Positions 44,185-52,721 of a stretch of 64,000 bases of DNA are shown one piece after another. The stretch comes from UBA10438 sp041170435 (GTDB taxonomy: Bacteria > Bacteroidota > Ignavibacteria > Kapaibacteriales > Kapaibacteriaceae). Within the stretch, counting starts at the first letter, position 1. Every line of letters starts with the position of its first letter. The stretch covers positions 23,123-87,122 of the forward strand of contig JBEAYU010000045.1 of the NCBI GenBank assembly GCA_041170435.1, in the 5' to 3' direction. The notes under the pieces were generated by a model. The model saw only the letters and a list, made by a program, of their open reading frames with translations. It searched no databases and was not told where the DNA came from. Position numbers and translations under genes: made by a program.

Positions 44185-45276
44185 TCAGCAGAAGGGGATC
44201 TTGACTACTTCCGCGGGGAATGTTGTTCCCCGAGCCGCGATCTCGATCGTGGTACCCGGCGCAGACAATGCAGTGGGAACATATCCAAGTCCGATTCCCA
44301 CGCCAAGCGACGGCGACTGATTTCCACTGGTCACGGTACCTACCGTCTGACCATTGTCGGTGATTGCGTAGCCGTTGCGAGGGATGAGCTTTTCCGTGAG
44401 CATCTTGAATCCCACAAGCTTGCGCTGCGGTCCCTGTTCCTTCACGGCTGCGATGACATCACTGCCATTGAAGGGGCCCTTGGCCAGCTTGGTGATCCAG
44501 CCAAGACCTGCCTCAATGGGGTTGGTCTCATCGGTAATGTCATTTCCGTAGAGGCAGTATCCCTTTTCGAGGCGCAACGTATCGCGGGCTCCCAGTCCGA
44601 TCCACGCGATGCCACATTCACGACCGGCCTCAAACAGGGCCCCCACCACAGTCGCGGCCACGGACTCATCACCGGTAAAGTAGAGTTCGAAACCGATCTC
44701 TCCCGTGTAACCAGTGCGCGAGAGGATCATCGGGACTCCGGCCAGTGTACCCTCGGCAAAGCCGTAATAGGGAATCACGGATAGGTCGGTCGTGGTGAGC
44801 TTCTGAAGCGTTTCGATGCTCTTTGGGCCTTGCACAGCAAGCAGGCTGTAGTCATCACTGCGATCGACCAATGTCACGTTCGTGACGTCTGCCGCCTGCT
44901 GACTGATCCAGGCCCAGTCTTTTTCGATGTTCGCTCCGTTGACGACCAGCATGTATGAGTTCTCCGCCAGCATGTATACGAGCAGATCGTCAACCAGCCC
45001 ACCATTCGGCCGGGGCAGGGCCGAATACTGAGCCTTACCCGGTGTAAGCTTCGAAGCGTCATTGACGGTGATCTTCTGGATCAGTGCCAGTGAATCAGGC
45101 CCTGACACGAAGAACTCGCCCATGTGCGACACATCGAAGATGCCCACGGCATTGCGCACGAGCTTGTGCTCGGCAATGATCCCCGTCGGGTACTGAATGG
45201 GCATTTCGAATCCTGCAAACGATACCATTTTGGCACCGGCGGCAAGGTGGAGCGCATGGAACTTCGTGGTCTTCAT
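44185..45276 (-). CDS. gcvT: Aminomethyltransferase (glycine cleavage T protein)
   Basis: 363 residues. FHALHLAAGAKMVSFAGFEMPIQY, SHMGEF and the folate-binding DARGDL-like region SRTGYTGEIGFELYF are typical. It transfers the methylene group of glycine to tetrahydrofolate. The other gcv genes are not nearby. The 60-base upstream gap is too short for a glycine riboswitch. Confidence 0.96.
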   Translation of the reverse strand: MKTTKFHALHLAAGAKMVSFAGFEMPIQYPTGIIAEHKLVRNAVGIFDVSHMGEFFVSGPDSLALIQKITVNDASKLTPGKAQYSALPRPNGGLVDDLLVYMLAENSYMLVVNGANIEKDWAWISQQAADVTNVTLVDRSDDYSLLAVQGPKSIETLQKLTTTDLSVIPYYGFAEGTLAGVPMILSRTGYTGEIGFELYFTGDESVAATVVGALFEAGRECGIAWIGLGARDTLRLEKGYCLYGNDITDETNPIEAGLGWITKLAKGPFNGSDVIAAVKEQGPQRKLVGFKMLTEKLIPRNGYAITDNGQTVGTVTSGNQSPSLGVGIGLGYVPTALSAPGTTIEIAARGTTFPAEVVKIPFC

Positions 45277-45336
45277 GTCGTACCTTCGTAAAGAGAGTTG
45301 CGAATATAACCAGTCACAGCACCAGGGAGTTTCAGC

Positions 45337-46656
45337 ATGACCTCGCGTCGATCGATGTTACGCTCGTTAGCGGCACTAGGGCCGACCGCACTGTTCGCCT
45401 CCGAGTCGCTTGCTGCGGTAACGCAGTGGCTGCCGACGGCATCACCTCATGTCCCCGCATCCGTGGTCGCTGAGGACGAGGATTTCTGGTCTACCGTGCA
45501 ACAGGCATTCGATGTTGACAGGTCGATCATCAACCTCAATAACGGCGGAGTGTCCCCGTCGCCCCGTACCGTTCAGGCTGCCTTTCGGCGGTATACGGAC
45601 CAGGCAAACAACATGCCCGCCTATGAGATGTGGCGCCACCAAGAGCCGCAGGTCGAGTCCATTCGCGAAGGCTTGGCAGACATTTTCGCCGTCAGCCCCG
45701 AAGAGATCGCCATAACACGCAATGCCAGCGAGGCCCTCGAAACACTCCAACTCGGAATGCCTCTTGAACGGGGCGATGAAGTATTGACCACGACGCATGA
45801 TTATCCGAGGATGCTCACGACGTGGGAGCAGCGAGCCCGCCGCGATGGGATTGTGATCAAGAAGGTGGGTTTCCCGACGCCGCTGAAGCGACGCCAAGAT
45901 TTTGTCGATGCGATCGAAGCCGGTATCACGGACCGCACAAAGGTCATCCACATCTCCCACGTCGTCTTTCTCACCGGTCAGATCTTGCCTGTTCGTGACG
46001 TATGCCGCCTGGCAGCTCGCCGGAACATCCGTTGTATCGTCGATGGAGCGCATTCGTTTGCCCACTTTCCGTTCACCCAGAAGGATCTCGAGTGCGAGTA
46101 CTTCGGGACGTCCTTGCACAAGTGGTTCCTTGGTCCGATCGGCACAGGGATGCTGTACGTCAAGAAGGAGCGCATCGCCGATGTGTGGCCTCTGATGGCG
46201 GCACCCAAAGACATGGATGCCAACATCAGGAAGTTTGAGGAGATTGGAACGCATCCGGCGGCCATGCATAACGCACTGATAGAATCGATCGCATTCCATC
46301 GTGCCATGGGGGTGGAACGCAAGGCCGCCCGTCTGCGCCATCTTCATACCGTATGGACCGATCAGCTGGGGAAGTTCGACAACGTCCGCTTTCTCACCGA
46401 TATCGCGGACGACGAGAATCAATGCGGACTTCGCTTGGTGCACATCGAAGGGACGGATCCCGGCAAGGTGTCTTCCTACCTTCTCGAAAAGCATAGGATC
46501 TTTACCGTATCGATCGGTCACGAAGATTTCAAGGGGCTTCGGGTTGCCCCTTCAGTGTACACAACGGTCGACGAGATGATGCGGTTTTCCAAGGCCATGA
46601 GCATGATCGCCCGTGGCGAGGCCGGATCTGCCGTGTCAGTTGATGTGAAGGGCTGA
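45337..46656 (+). CDS. Class V aminotransferase with Tat-type signal, isopenicillin N epimerase-like
   Basis: 439 residues. The N-terminus TSRRSMLRSLAALGPTALF is a twin-arginine signal, so the folded PLP enzyme would be exported to the periplasm. The PLP lysine is in GTSLHKWFLGPIGTG and the aspartate in IRCIVDGAHSFAH. INLNNGGVSPSPR and AITRNASEAL fit the isopenicillin N epimerase/cysteine desulfurase-like class. The substrate is unknown. GGGAG lies about ten bases before the ATG. Its 3' end overlaps the convergent Y1 protein by 21 bases. Confidence 0.88.
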   Translation: MTSRRSMLRSLAALGPTALFASESLAAVTQWLPTASPHVPASVVAEDEDFWSTVQQAFDVDRSIINLNNGGVSPSPRTVQAAFRRYTDQANNMPAYEMWRHQEPQVESIREGLADIFAVSPEEIAITRNASEALETLQLGMPLERGDEVLTTTHDYPRMLTTWEQRARRDGIVIKKVGFPTPLKRRQDFVDAIEAGITDRTKVIHISHVVFLTGQILPVRDVCRLAARRNIRCIVDGAHSFAHFPFTQKDLECEYFGTSLHKWFLGPIGTGMLYVKKERIADVWPLMAAPKDMDANIRKFEEIGTHPAAMHNALIESIAFHRAMGVERKAARLRHLHTVWTDQLGKFDNVRFLTDIADDENQCGLRLVHIEGTDPGKVSSYLLEKHRIFTVSIGHEDFKGLRVAPSVYTTVDEMMRFSKAMSMIARGEAGSAVSVDVKG

Positions 46657-47220
46657 CAATCCGCGGGTCGTATCGCCAATGTCCGCAAACGGTGGCGGGC
46701 TGTTGGGGCGGAAAACTTCGTCAAGCTCATCCTCAAGCGTGCGCGTCTCGTGAAACCGGTCCTGGTCGCGCACGAAGCTCGCCATGATCTCCAGGTGCCA
46801 TGGTGGTAGCAGTGTTACGTGCACGGCCTCGTCCCACTCGAACGAGCGAAGGTGAGCCCCCTGACTGCGAAGGGTGCGCCGAAGATCCTCCAGTACCTCC
46901 CCGATGAAGTCTGGAATGCTCGCCTCCTCATTCACGGAAAGCAGAATGTGCACATGGTCCTCGCGGGTGTGCACTGCAGCCGAGCGCAGTTTGTGCCGTT
47001 GTGCCGTCCGGTCGACCGTCTGCTCTAAGAGGTGGTGAATGCCGCGGGGAATCATGAGTCCCTCTCCGGGAATGATGATCAGGTGAAGCCCCAGCCCTTT
47101 ATATGCTTGCATTGTGGTGCCCAAGTTGAACGTGAGAGAAAGTTGGTTTGCATCCACTTCGTGTTTCTTCGGTGGCAGAACGTGACATGAGCCGTCAAGC
47201 CGGGCCAACATCCGTGACAT
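46636..47220 (-). CDS. IS200/REP-associated Y1 transposase-like protein, catalytic Tyr replaced
   Basis: 194 residues of the HUH endonuclease fold. The metal-binding HUH motif is DHVHILLS, and the C-terminal helix aligns with the YIRNQ helix of Y1 transposases but reads FVRDQ (SFVRDQDRFHE), so the catalytic tyrosine is Phe. The family's following HH and acidic tail are partly kept (FHETRTLEDELDEVF). The core begins at MQAYKGLGLHLII (47112); the first 36 residues may not be translated. Likely a domesticated or dying element. No terminal repeats were recognised around it. Confidence 0.72.
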   Translation of the reverse strand: MSRMLARLDGSCHVLPPKKHEVDANQLSLTFNLGTTMQAYKGLGLHLIIIPGEGLMIPRGIHHLLEQTVDRTAQRHKLRSAAVHTREDHVHILLSVNEEASIPDFIGEVLEDLRRTLRSQGAHLRSFEWDEAVHVTLLPPWHLEIMASFVRDQDRFHETRTLEDELDEVFRPNSPPPFADIGDTTRGLSALHIN

Positions 47221-47307
47221 CTGGGCGTCGTAAATTGCCGCTCCGAGGACGCCCAGTCGGTGCGCACGGGTAGTTCCACTTCACAACAGCGATAGAGGCC
47301 CCTTACT

Positions 47308-47634
47308 ATGCTCGGTATGTTGCGTTCACTTCTTGGCGGCTCGAACGACGAGCTGCTGCAGGCCCTGCGGCAGGGAGCACTTATCATCGACGTCCGAACA
47401 CGTGCTGAATACCAGGGTGGGCACGTGGCAGGATCGAAGAACATTCCTCTCAACGAGGTCCCTGCGGCGCTTGAGAAGCATCCCAAGGCAACGCCCATCG
47501 TCTTTTGCTGCGCCTCTGGTGGCCGCAGCGGTCAAGCAACGTCATTCGCCGCTTCGAAGGGGTATACCGCAATCAATGGTGGTCCGTGGACGACCGTGAA
47601 TAAGGCAGTTTCCGATATTCAACAAGGACAATGA
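47308..47634 (+). CDS. Rhodanese-like domain protein, cytoplasmic
   Basis: 108 residues, a single rhodanese domain with IIDVRTRAEYQGGHVAGSKNIPL and the active-site loop CCASGGRSGQA. It may transfer sulfur or act as a persulfide carrier. Its stop overlaps the next rhodanese gene by four bases, so the pair is coupled. Confidence 0.9.
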   Translation: MLGMLRSLLGGSNDELLQALRQGALIIDVRTRAEYQGGHVAGSKNIPLNEVPAALEKHPKATPIVFCCASGGRSGQATSFAASKGYTAINGGPWTTVNKAVSDIQQGQ

Positions 47635-48044
47635 ACATGACCAGGATCGCCATCGCTCTCGTGTTTCTCTCAACGACGTTTTCATGTACGATGAATGCCC
47701 AGCAGGTTAAGGACGTCGACGTCAAAGCTGCCAAGGCCATGATCGACAAGGGTGGCGTGACCATTCTTGATGTTCGCACTCCCGCTGAATACCAGGCCGG
47801 CCATATCGCTGAATCGGTCTTGGCCAACTACAACGATCCGGCATTCGAGACCATGATCGCCAAGATCGATAAGAACAAGCCTGTTCTGGTGTATTGCGCA
47901 GCCGGTGGCCGCAGTTCCAGAGCAGCCAAGCTGATGTCCGAGAAGGGCTGGAAGAACGTCAGCAACATGCTTGGCGGTATGGGAGCATGGGGTAAGGCCG
48001 GCTATGTGGTGGAAATTTACGAAGAGGGTAAGGGTAAGAAGTAA
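47631..48044 (+). CDS. Rhodanese-like domain protein, exported
   Basis: 137 residues. A signal peptide (TRIAIALVFLSTTFSC) ends with a cysteine that could be a lipobox (TTFSC); then one rhodanese domain with TILDVRTPAEYQAGHI and the active loop CAAGGRSSRA. The tandem of a cytoplasmic and an exported rhodanese suggests sulfur handling on both sides of the inner membrane. Confidence 0.88.
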   Translation: MNMTRIAIALVFLSTTFSCTMNAQQVKDVDVKAAKAMIDKGGVTILDVRTPAEYQAGHIAESVLANYNDPAFETMIAKIDKNKPVLVYCAAGGRSSRAAKLMSEKGWKNVSNMLGGMGAWGKAGYVVEIYEEGKGKK

Positions 48045-48053
48045 CCAGCATCA

Positions 48054-49232
48054 ATGTTAACGCTAACACTGAAGCCGCGTGAGGAGAGACGCCTTCGCGA
48101 CGGTCACCTGTGGGCCTATCGTGATGAGCTGGTGCATGCGCCCGATGCTGTGCCTGGCGAGCTCGTGCGCCTTGTGGCCCATGACGGATCGTCGCTCGGA
48201 TCTGGCCTGTACAATCCGCTTTCGAAGATTGCCGTGCGCCTGTTAGGGGGCGAGGTAGAGACACTTGACACGCATTTTTTCGTTCGTCGTTTCCAGACGT
48301 CCCTGCAGCTACGACGTCGGATGCTCCCGAACGAAGAGTCCTATCGTCTCGTCTTCGGCGAGGCGGATTTGCTCAGCGGGCTGATCGTTGATGTATACGG
48401 ACAGTACGCAGCGCTGCAAATGCTCTCAGCAGGGATGGATCGTGCCAAGCCCCGTGTCATCGAAGCGCTCCTGCAGGTGTTGCCAGATCTCAAGGGTATC
48501 ATTGAGAAGAACACAGCCCAGACCCGCAAGAAGGAGGGTCTCGAACTTGTCGATGCCGTCGTCTGGGGTGAGATTCCTGAGCGGGTGCATGTTCGAGAGA
48601 ACGGTCTTGCCTTGGAGATCGATCTTCTTGGCGGCCAGAAGACAGGTTACTTTCTTGATCAAAAGATCAACCGCCGCGTGGTGGGGTCACTCTCGGCCGG
48701 CCGTAGCGTCTTGGATTGCTTTTGCAATGTCGGCGGCTTTGCTCTCAACGCCGCTGCCGGGGGAGCTCGACTGGCGCTTGGGGTTGATTCTTCGGTGACG
48801 GCCATCGAGGGGGCTCGACGGCATGCCGAGATCAATGGCCTCGAGAACTGCACCTTCGAGCAGGCAAACGTCTTCGATCTGTTACGGGAGCACGTACAGC
48901 GCGGTCGCACGTGGGATGTGGTCATCCTCGATCCACCGTCGTTTGCGAAGTCACGCACAGCCATTCGAGGTGCGCTTGCCGGTTATGCCGAACTAAATCG
49001 TACAGCAATGAAGCTCCTCGAGCCCGGTGGGTTGCTCGTTTCCTCATCGTGCACCCAGCTGGTGAGCGAGCACGATCTGCTGGATATCCTCTACAGAGAA
49101 TCTGCACGAATCCGAAAACGTCTGCGTCTTGTGCACCGCGGTTTGCAAGCTCCCGATCACCCGGTGCTGCTGTCCATGCCCGAGACGCAGTATCTGAAGT
49201 TCCTGGTGTTTGAAGTGATCGGCGATCCGTAA
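48054..49232 (+). CDS. Class I SAM-dependent rRNA methyltransferase, RlmI-like
   Basis: 392 residues. An N-terminal PUA domain (LKPREERRLRDGHLWAYRDEL) is followed by the middle domain and the methyltransferase core with FCNVGGFALNAAAGGARLALGVD (SAM site), DPPSFAKSR (catalytic) and LVSSSCTQLV. The architecture matches RlmI, which makes 5-methylcytosine in 23S rRNA. The ATG at 48054 follows the rhodanese stop by nine bases. Confidence 0.92.
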   Translation: MLTLTLKPREERRLRDGHLWAYRDELVHAPDAVPGELVRLVAHDGSSLGSGLYNPLSKIAVRLLGGEVETLDTHFFVRRFQTSLQLRRRMLPNEESYRLVFGEADLLSGLIVDVYGQYAALQMLSAGMDRAKPRVIEALLQVLPDLKGIIEKNTAQTRKKEGLELVDAVVWGEIPERVHVRENGLALEIDLLGGQKTGYFLDQKINRRVVGSLSAGRSVLDCFCNVGGFALNAAAGGARLALGVDSSVTAIEGARRHAEINGLENCTFEQANVFDLLREHVQRGRTWDVVILDPPSFAKSRTAIRGALAGYAELNRTAMKLLEPGGLLVSSSCTQLVSEHDLLDILYRESARIRKRLRLVHRGLQAPDHPVLLSMPETQYLKFLVFEVIGDP

Positions 49233-49252
49233 TTTCTTGACAAGGGGCTTCC

Positions 49253-50701
49253 ATGTTGGAGTTTGAGTACGACGATAGCGAAAACGATGAGCAGGACCGG
49301 CGGGATCTCGACGAGACCCTGAAGCGGTTCCGCGAGTCCGTGCGCAGCGGCAACTGGCAGAATGGGTCGCCTACGGCTGACGCACTCGAATCGATTGTGC
49401 TGTTCTGTCTTGAAACGAACAAGTTCGACGACGCCCTGACATTTGCGCGGATGTGGGTCGAAAAGGCTCCATACGCTGGTGACGCTTGGCATAAGCTGGG
49501 GATGGCCTTTGGAAGCCTGAATCGGTGGATCGAAGCGCTGGACGCCTATGACAGGGCACTCAGCCTTGATCCGTCCGACACAGAGATCATGGTCAACCGC
49601 GGAATTGCTCTCGAGCAGCTTGATCGACTCGAAGAGGCCATCAACGTGGTCGAAGACGTTCTGACATCTGACCCATCGAATCTCGATGCCTTGTTTACGA
49701 AAGCGCTGATCCTGCAGAAGCGCGGACGTTACGACGAATCCATACGAATCTTTGGGTTCCTTGCACGTCAGCCAGGGTACGAGCGTGATGCCTTGTTCGA
49801 GTCGGCCATCTGCTTTGAATGTCTGGAGCAGTACACCGAGGCCATCGGAGCATACGATCAGCTGATCGACATGAATGCCTACGATCAGAACGCATGGTTC
49901 AATCGTGGAGTCATTTGCGGCAAGAAGGGGGCGTATCGCGAGGCCGTGCGCTGCTATGACATGGCGACGGTGATCGACAACAACTTTGTGAACGCGTGGT
50001 TCAACATGGGCAACGCCTATGCGCATCTGGGTCGTTCCCGCGAGGCTATCGAGGCATACCAGCAAGCCCATCGCTCCGACCCAACAGACATCCCGGTGAT
50101 CCATAACCTGGCCTCGTCTCTTGAAGAGTCGGGCGAGTTCAAAGCAGCCATCGAGATGTTCACCAAGGCAATTGCCATGGATACGTCTCATGCGCAGTCG
50201 TTCTACGGTCGTGGCACATGCTACGATGCCCTTGAGCTCCATGCAGAGGCCTTAGCCGACTACGAAGCGGCTTTGGCGCTTGAGCCCGAGTATGCAGACC
50301 TCTGGTACGCAAAGGCAGACGTGCTGTTCAATCTTCGTCGGGTTGACGAATCTCTTGAGGCCTACCGCCGGGCTCTCGACCTGCAGCCGGACGACGCCGA
50401 ATGCTGGTACGACTACGCGTCAACTCAACTAGAAGCCGGAAACATGCTTGAGGCCCTTCTCGGGTTCAATCAGTGTACCCAGCTCTTGCCTCATTGGGCC
50501 GAGGCATACTTTGCAACAGCCAAGACCCTCTGCGCTGCCGGCCAACCGGCCGCTGCACTGCCATACCTGCGCACAACGTTTGAACTCGACACCACGAAAT
50601 GGGACGAGTTTACGTCAGATTTCCCCCTCATTGCAGGCCCTCTCGGAATGGAGTTCCTGCTTCATGCTCTCAGCGATCCAGAATCAAAGGACAATCCATA
50701 A
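49253..50701 (+). CDS. Tetratricopeptide repeat protein
   Basis: 482 residues of about twelve TPR units (pattern such as AWHKLGMAFGSLNRWIEALDAYDRALSLDPSD), without signal peptide, beginning with an acidic stretch (EFEYDDSENDEQDRRDLDE). It is a scaffold for protein contacts; partners are unknown. The stop shares a base with the bacilliredoxin start (TAATG). Confidence 0.93.
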   Translation: MLEFEYDDSENDEQDRRDLDETLKRFRESVRSGNWQNGSPTADALESIVLFCLETNKFDDALTFARMWVEKAPYAGDAWHKLGMAFGSLNRWIEALDAYDRALSLDPSDTEIMVNRGIALEQLDRLEEAINVVEDVLTSDPSNLDALFTKALILQKRGRYDESIRIFGFLARQPGYERDALFESAICFECLEQYTEAIGAYDQLIDMNAYDQNAWFNRGVICGKKGAYREAVRCYDMATVIDNNFVNAWFNMGNAYAHLGRSREAIEAYQQAHRSDPTDIPVIHNLASSLEESGEFKAAIEMFTKAIAMDTSHAQSFYGRGTCYDALELHAEALADYEAALALEPEYADLWYAKADVLFNLRRVDESLEAYRRALDLQPDDAECWYDYASTQLEAGNMLEALLGFNQCTQLLPHWAEAYFATAKTLCAAGQPAAALPYLRTTFELDTTKWDEFTSDFPLIAGPLGMEFLLHALSDPESKDNP

Positions 50702-51117
50702 TGCCATACGACCCCATGCTTGTACAGCCGATGCGCGAAGAGCTCACGGCACTTGGAATCGAAGAACTTCGCACTGCTGCCGATGTTGACGTGGCCATGG
50801 CGCGCCCCGGTACGACAATGGTCGTGGTGAACTCAGTCTGCGGCTGTGCCGCTGGTGGAGCTCGGCCGGGTGTGGCCCTCGCACTCAATCATGCCAAGAA
50901 GCCCGATCACGTTGTCACGGTGTTTGCAGGCCAGGATCTCGAGGCAACTGAGCGCGCCCGTTCATACTTCACGGGTATGCCCCCTTCGAGCCCAGCCGTC
51001 GCCCTCCTGCGCGATGGTCAGCTGATTGGCTTTATGCCTCGGCATCACATCGAGGGCCGCTCCCCGGAGATGATCGCCGCCTCACTAACGTCTGCTTTTG
51101 ATGAAGTGATGGCTTGA
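50701..51117 (+). CDS. BrxA/BrxB family bacilliredoxin
   Basis: 138 residues from the ATG at 50701; a frame open from 50599 overlaps the TPR gene and is rejected. The thioredoxin-fold signature VVNSVCGCAAGGARPG carries the CGC redox pair of YphP/YqiW proteins, which remove bacillithiol or similar thiols from protein cysteines. It ends just before the AT-rich gap. A low-molecular-weight thiol system is implied. Confidence 0.95.
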   Translation: MPYDPMLVQPMREELTALGIEELRTAADVDVAMARPGTTMVVVNSVCGCAAGGARPGVALALNHAKKPDHVVTVFAGQDLEATERARSYFTGMPPSSPAVALLRDGQLIGFMPRHHIEGRSPEMIAASLTSAFDEVMA

Positions 51118-51461
51118 TAAAAAGACAAATGCAGTCGTGAAATAGACTTTTGCTGGGCATTGTGCGAATAATGACTGGCAAAAGTCTTTTTGTATGTTAC
51201 AAAAAGAATATGAGCACTGTGTAAACATATCGTAGCAATGACGAACAAATTAATGGCAACGTCGTATTCTATTTTATGCTGATTGCAAAGTATATGGCGT
51301 AAAGAGAATAGTATTACATCGCATTTGATAGAATATAGAGTGTGCTGATGTCGATAATGTTTATGCTATGGTAGATTATGTGCCATGTTGTAATAAATGT
51401 AAAGTCTATTGAAACTAAATATGCGTTGCGTTAACAATAATAAGTATGCCACAAAATCGAT
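51118..51461. other. AT-rich 344-base gap without a recognisable gene
   Basis: Composition drops sharply here. No open frame of interest was found. At the left end an inverted repeat (GACTTTTGC at 51145-51153 with GCAAAAGTC at 51178-51186, followed by TTTTTT) may be a terminator for the upstream operon with a 24-base loop. The rest holds no element I can name; an AT-rich transferred fragment or regulatory region is possible. Confidence 0.6.
51145..51191 (+). terminator. Candidate terminator after the bacilliredoxin gene
   Basis: Nine to ten complementary bases (AGACTTTTGC with GCAAAAGTCT) around a 24-base loop, then a T run. The long loop makes this weaker than the terminators at 39749 and 57343. 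Confidence 0.45.
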
Positions 51462-52124
51462 TCATGCATCGATGATTACAGTCCAGGCGTCGATAAGAGC
51501 ATCTGCAAGCCGATGCTCTGGAAGCAGACTCGCGACAAGGGATTGAAACGCCGGTCCGTGATTGAAATGGACCAGGTGACAGAGCTCGTGGACGATGATC
51601 CCGCGAATGCAGACGTCAGGCGTGCGAATGAGATGTTCATTCAGGGTGATGATTCCATTGGCAGCGCAGAGGCCCCAACTACGACGCATCTTGCGCAGGC
51701 GGAAGCCTGAGTATCGCAGTGCTGGGACTCCCAGCAACGGCAGGTAGTCGTTGATCACCGTGCCGAAATGTTCAGTTGCGGCCTCTCGCTGCAAGCGAGC
51801 AAGCCAGGCAGGGGCTGCCTCGGAGGTGATCCAGGATGGAAGGACGATATCCTCATCGTGCCAGCCCCATGACAAGAGCTGGCCCCGCAGGTAGACCTGG
51901 CGTGGTGATGTTCGTTGTGGAACAAGGCTCCGGCGAGCATCGGCCTCGTGCAGCTTGCGGATGATCCAATCGCGTTGGCTGGAGACATACGAGTCGATCG
52001 CCACATTGCTCATCGACAAGGGGGCGCTGACAACGACCTGTGACGAGGGCTCAACCCGTATGGTCACCGTGCGACGTCGACTCCGGACGAGTCGATAGGT
52101 GATCTTCTCCGGATGCGGTAACAT
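51462..52124 (-). CDS. YgjP-like metal-dependent hydrolase (SprT/M48-like)
   Basis: 220 residues. The zinc motif HELCHLVHFNHGPAFQSL (HExxH plus downstream His) and the N-terminal YRLVRSRRRTVTIRVEP fit the YgjP/DUF45 family of putative metallopeptidases. No signal peptide. Substrate unknown. It is divergent from the sigma-factor gene with a 29-base gap. Confidence 0.9.
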   Translation of the reverse strand: MLPHPEKITYRLVRSRRRTVTIRVEPSSQVVVSAPLSMSNVAIDSYVSSQRDWIIRKLHEADARRSLVPQRTSPRQVYLRGQLLSWGWHDEDIVLPSWITSEAAPAWLARLQREAATEHFGTVINDYLPLLGVPALRYSGFRLRKMRRSWGLCAANGIITLNEHLIRTPDVCIRGIIVHELCHLVHFNHGPAFQSLVASLLPEHRLADALIDAWTVIIDA

Positions 52125-52141
52125 TTTGCGCCAAGTTCAGT

Positions 52142-52149
52142 TAGTTTTC
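52142..52149 (+). promoter_or_regulatory. TAnnTTTC promoter-like element of the sigma-factor gene
   Basis: TAGTTTTC ends four bases before the ATG at 52154, one mismatch from TAnnTTTG, with the same spacing as the other leaderless candidates. Confidence 0.4.
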
Positions 52150-52153
52150 TTCC

Positions 52154-52708
52154 ATGAGCCGGGAATTCAGCGAATATACCGACAGCGAACTCTTTGCCTT
52201 CTTCCGTACGGACAAGCGGGAGGGGGCGTTTGCTGAGTTGTATTCGCGGCTTTCTCCGAACGTTTTCGCCTACTGCATGCGGGTCCTGGGAAGTCGGGAT
52301 GCGGCATACGACATTTTCCAGGAGGCGTTCATGCGACTATATCAGACGTCGGAGCGCATGGCTCACCTTGAGAACGTACGCGGCTACACATTGGCCATTT
52401 GTCGTAATCTATGCCTCAACGAGAAGAAGCGAGCCGGGGCGCAGAACGTCGAGTTCGAGGATGCGATGTACAATCCTGGCATTTCGAGGGATGCAGATCG
52501 AAGCGAAATGCTTCAGCTCATCCACATGGCCATGGAGCTGTTGCCGCATGACATGCGGGAGGCCTTTGTTCTCCGTGAGTATGACGGGCTCTCGTATAAC
52601 GAGATCAGTCTGCTGCTGAACATCAAGCTTGATACAGCCAAGGTGCGGGTGTTTCGTGCCAGGCAGCGGATCAAGGAGATACTCCAACCCTACCTCAATG
52701 AGTTGTGA
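52154..52708 (+). CDS. ECF-type RNA polymerase sigma factor
   Basis: 184 residues. Region 2 (LYSRLSPNVFAYCMRVLGSRDAAYDIFQEAFMRLYQ, seen in parts) and region 4 (LPHDMREAFVLREYDGLSYNEISLLL, then KVRVFRARQRIKE) are complete; no region 1 or 3. It lies 13 bases before a gene with an anti-sigma-like start, so it is likely held inactive by that protein until an envelope signal arrives. Confidence 0.93.
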   Translation: MSREFSEYTDSELFAFFRTDKREGAFAELYSRLSPNVFAYCMRVLGSRDAAYDIFQEAFMRLYQTSERMAHLENVRGYTLAICRNLCLNEKKRAGAQNVEFEDAMYNPGISRDADRSEMLQLIHMAMELLPHDMREAFVLREYDGLSYNEISLLLNIKLDTAKVRVFRARQRIKEILQPYLNEL

Positions 52709-52721
52709 TCTGTGAGGAAGG

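Noticed and set aside
45277..45336. Glycine riboswitch before gcvT
   Set aside because: Only 60 bases separate it from the divergent gene, too short for the aptamer, and no conserved core is seen.
49157..50242. Minus-strand open frame (361 codons)
   Set aside because: Antisense to the TPR protein gene, which has repeat structure on the plus strand.
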